A DNA stretch of 64,000 nt from an uncultured Flavobacteriaceae bacterium (GTDB lineage: Bacteria; Bacteroidota; Bacteroidia; Flavobacteriales; Flavobacteriaceae). This document shows positions 63,911 through 64,000 of this stretch, in pieces. Positions within the stretch are counted from its first letter, which is position 1. Every line of letters starts with the position of its first letter. Below the pieces are notes generated by a model that did no database searches, was not told the DNA's origin, and saw only the letters and a list, made by a program, of their open reading frames with translations. The stretch spans positions 186,001-250,000 of the forward strand of contig CANLWN010000004.1 of NCBI GenBank assembly GCA_947494825.1, given 5' to 3'. The position numbers were made by a program, and so were the translations under genes.

Positions 63911-64000
63911 TTTATCTTCCTTTTTAAAATCCCCAGTAGATTTCTGCCGTAACCGCTTTTCATTAGCGGTTTCGTCAATGCTATGAATTGGTCCCTGTCT
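63907..64000 (-). CDS. rfbA: Glucose-1-phosphate thymidylyltransferase, C-terminal end only
   Basis: Only the last 30 codons are inside the window, ending at a TGA that overlaps the rfbC start. The tail reads LTKPLMKSGYGRNLLGIL, the normal C-terminus of RfbA (RmlA). The rest is beyond the right edge. The gene order rfbA-rfbC-rfbD matches the dTDP-rhamnose pathway. Confidence 0.85.
   Translation of the reverse strand, partial: DRDQFIALTKPLMKSGYGRNLLGILKRKIK

Noticed and set aside
1-64000. tRNA, rRNA, CRISPR array, prophage or insertion sequence
   Set aside because: No clover-leaf signature, repeat-spacer pattern, integrase or transposase was seen on reading both strands; small RNAs could still be missed by eye.

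Overview
The window looks like chromosomal DNA of a marine Bacteroidota, most likely family Flavobacteriaceae. The supporting signs are a SprE/PorW-type gliding/type IX secretion lipoprotein, a bactofilin, an ATP synthase operon without atpD and atpC, flavobacterial families such as DUF4292, DUF5687, DUF6427 and DUF6341, weak ribosome binding sites, and -7 boxes of the Bacteroidota type (TAnnTTTG). No tRNA, rRNA, insertion sequence, prophage or CRISPR array was recognised.

Region 1 (1-10.9 kb) is core functions: a ricT/PSP1 gene cut by the window edge, trhO, a terminated small transcript candidate, recA, a lipoprotein, an ECF sigma factor with a membrane-anchored barrel partner, plsC, trpS, dprA, an HU/SPOR-like protein and an acyl-CoA thioesterase. 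Region 2 (10.9-18.2 kb, minus strand) is a tight envelope operon: flippase, dut, nucleotidyltransferase, TPR protein, DUF4292 lipoprotein, EnvC-like activator and an aldo/keto reductase. A sulfatase follows on the plus strand.

Region 3 (20.1-28.9 kb, minus strand) reads SprE/PorW, bactofilin, atpZ, a small membrane protein, then atpB-E-F-H-A-G. Region 4 (29-33.1 kb) has a GlxA-type AraC regulator divergent from a compact run of six small soluble genes (TfoX/YjbR-like, TfoX, ABM, SRPBCC, DUF1801, DUF2461) plus a SnoaL-like gene. Region 5 (33.1-40.8 kb) has a DUF5687 ABC exporter, a ferredoxin-linked oxidoreductase, a patatin, and an arsenosugar-type cluster (glycosyltransferase, AhpD-like protein, radical SAM ArsS) followed by a TetR gene. 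Near-identical TetR-type operators lie in front of the cluster, in front of tetR, and, unexpectedly, twice between the convergent trpS and dprA genes.

Region 6 (40.8-45 kb) holds a GT9 glycosyltransferase, DUF4254, DUF6427, DUF6341 and purD. Region 7 (45-64 kb, entirely minus strand, visibly more AT-rich from about 49 to 62.5 kb) is a surface polysaccharide locus. It encodes UDP-xylose synthesis, the initiating sugar transferase, glycosyltransferases, two overlapping O-antigen polymerase/ligase genes, a Wzx flippase, a pyruvyl transferase, a nonulosonic acid synthase, a NeuA-PseG fusion, an MBOAT/AlgX-like acetylation pair, and dTDP-rhamnose genes rfbD, rfbC and the tail of rfbA. A lipoprotein in this locus and the N-terminal part of the AlgX-like protein share an unnamed domain with gap-free motif spacing, probably the most novel feature here.
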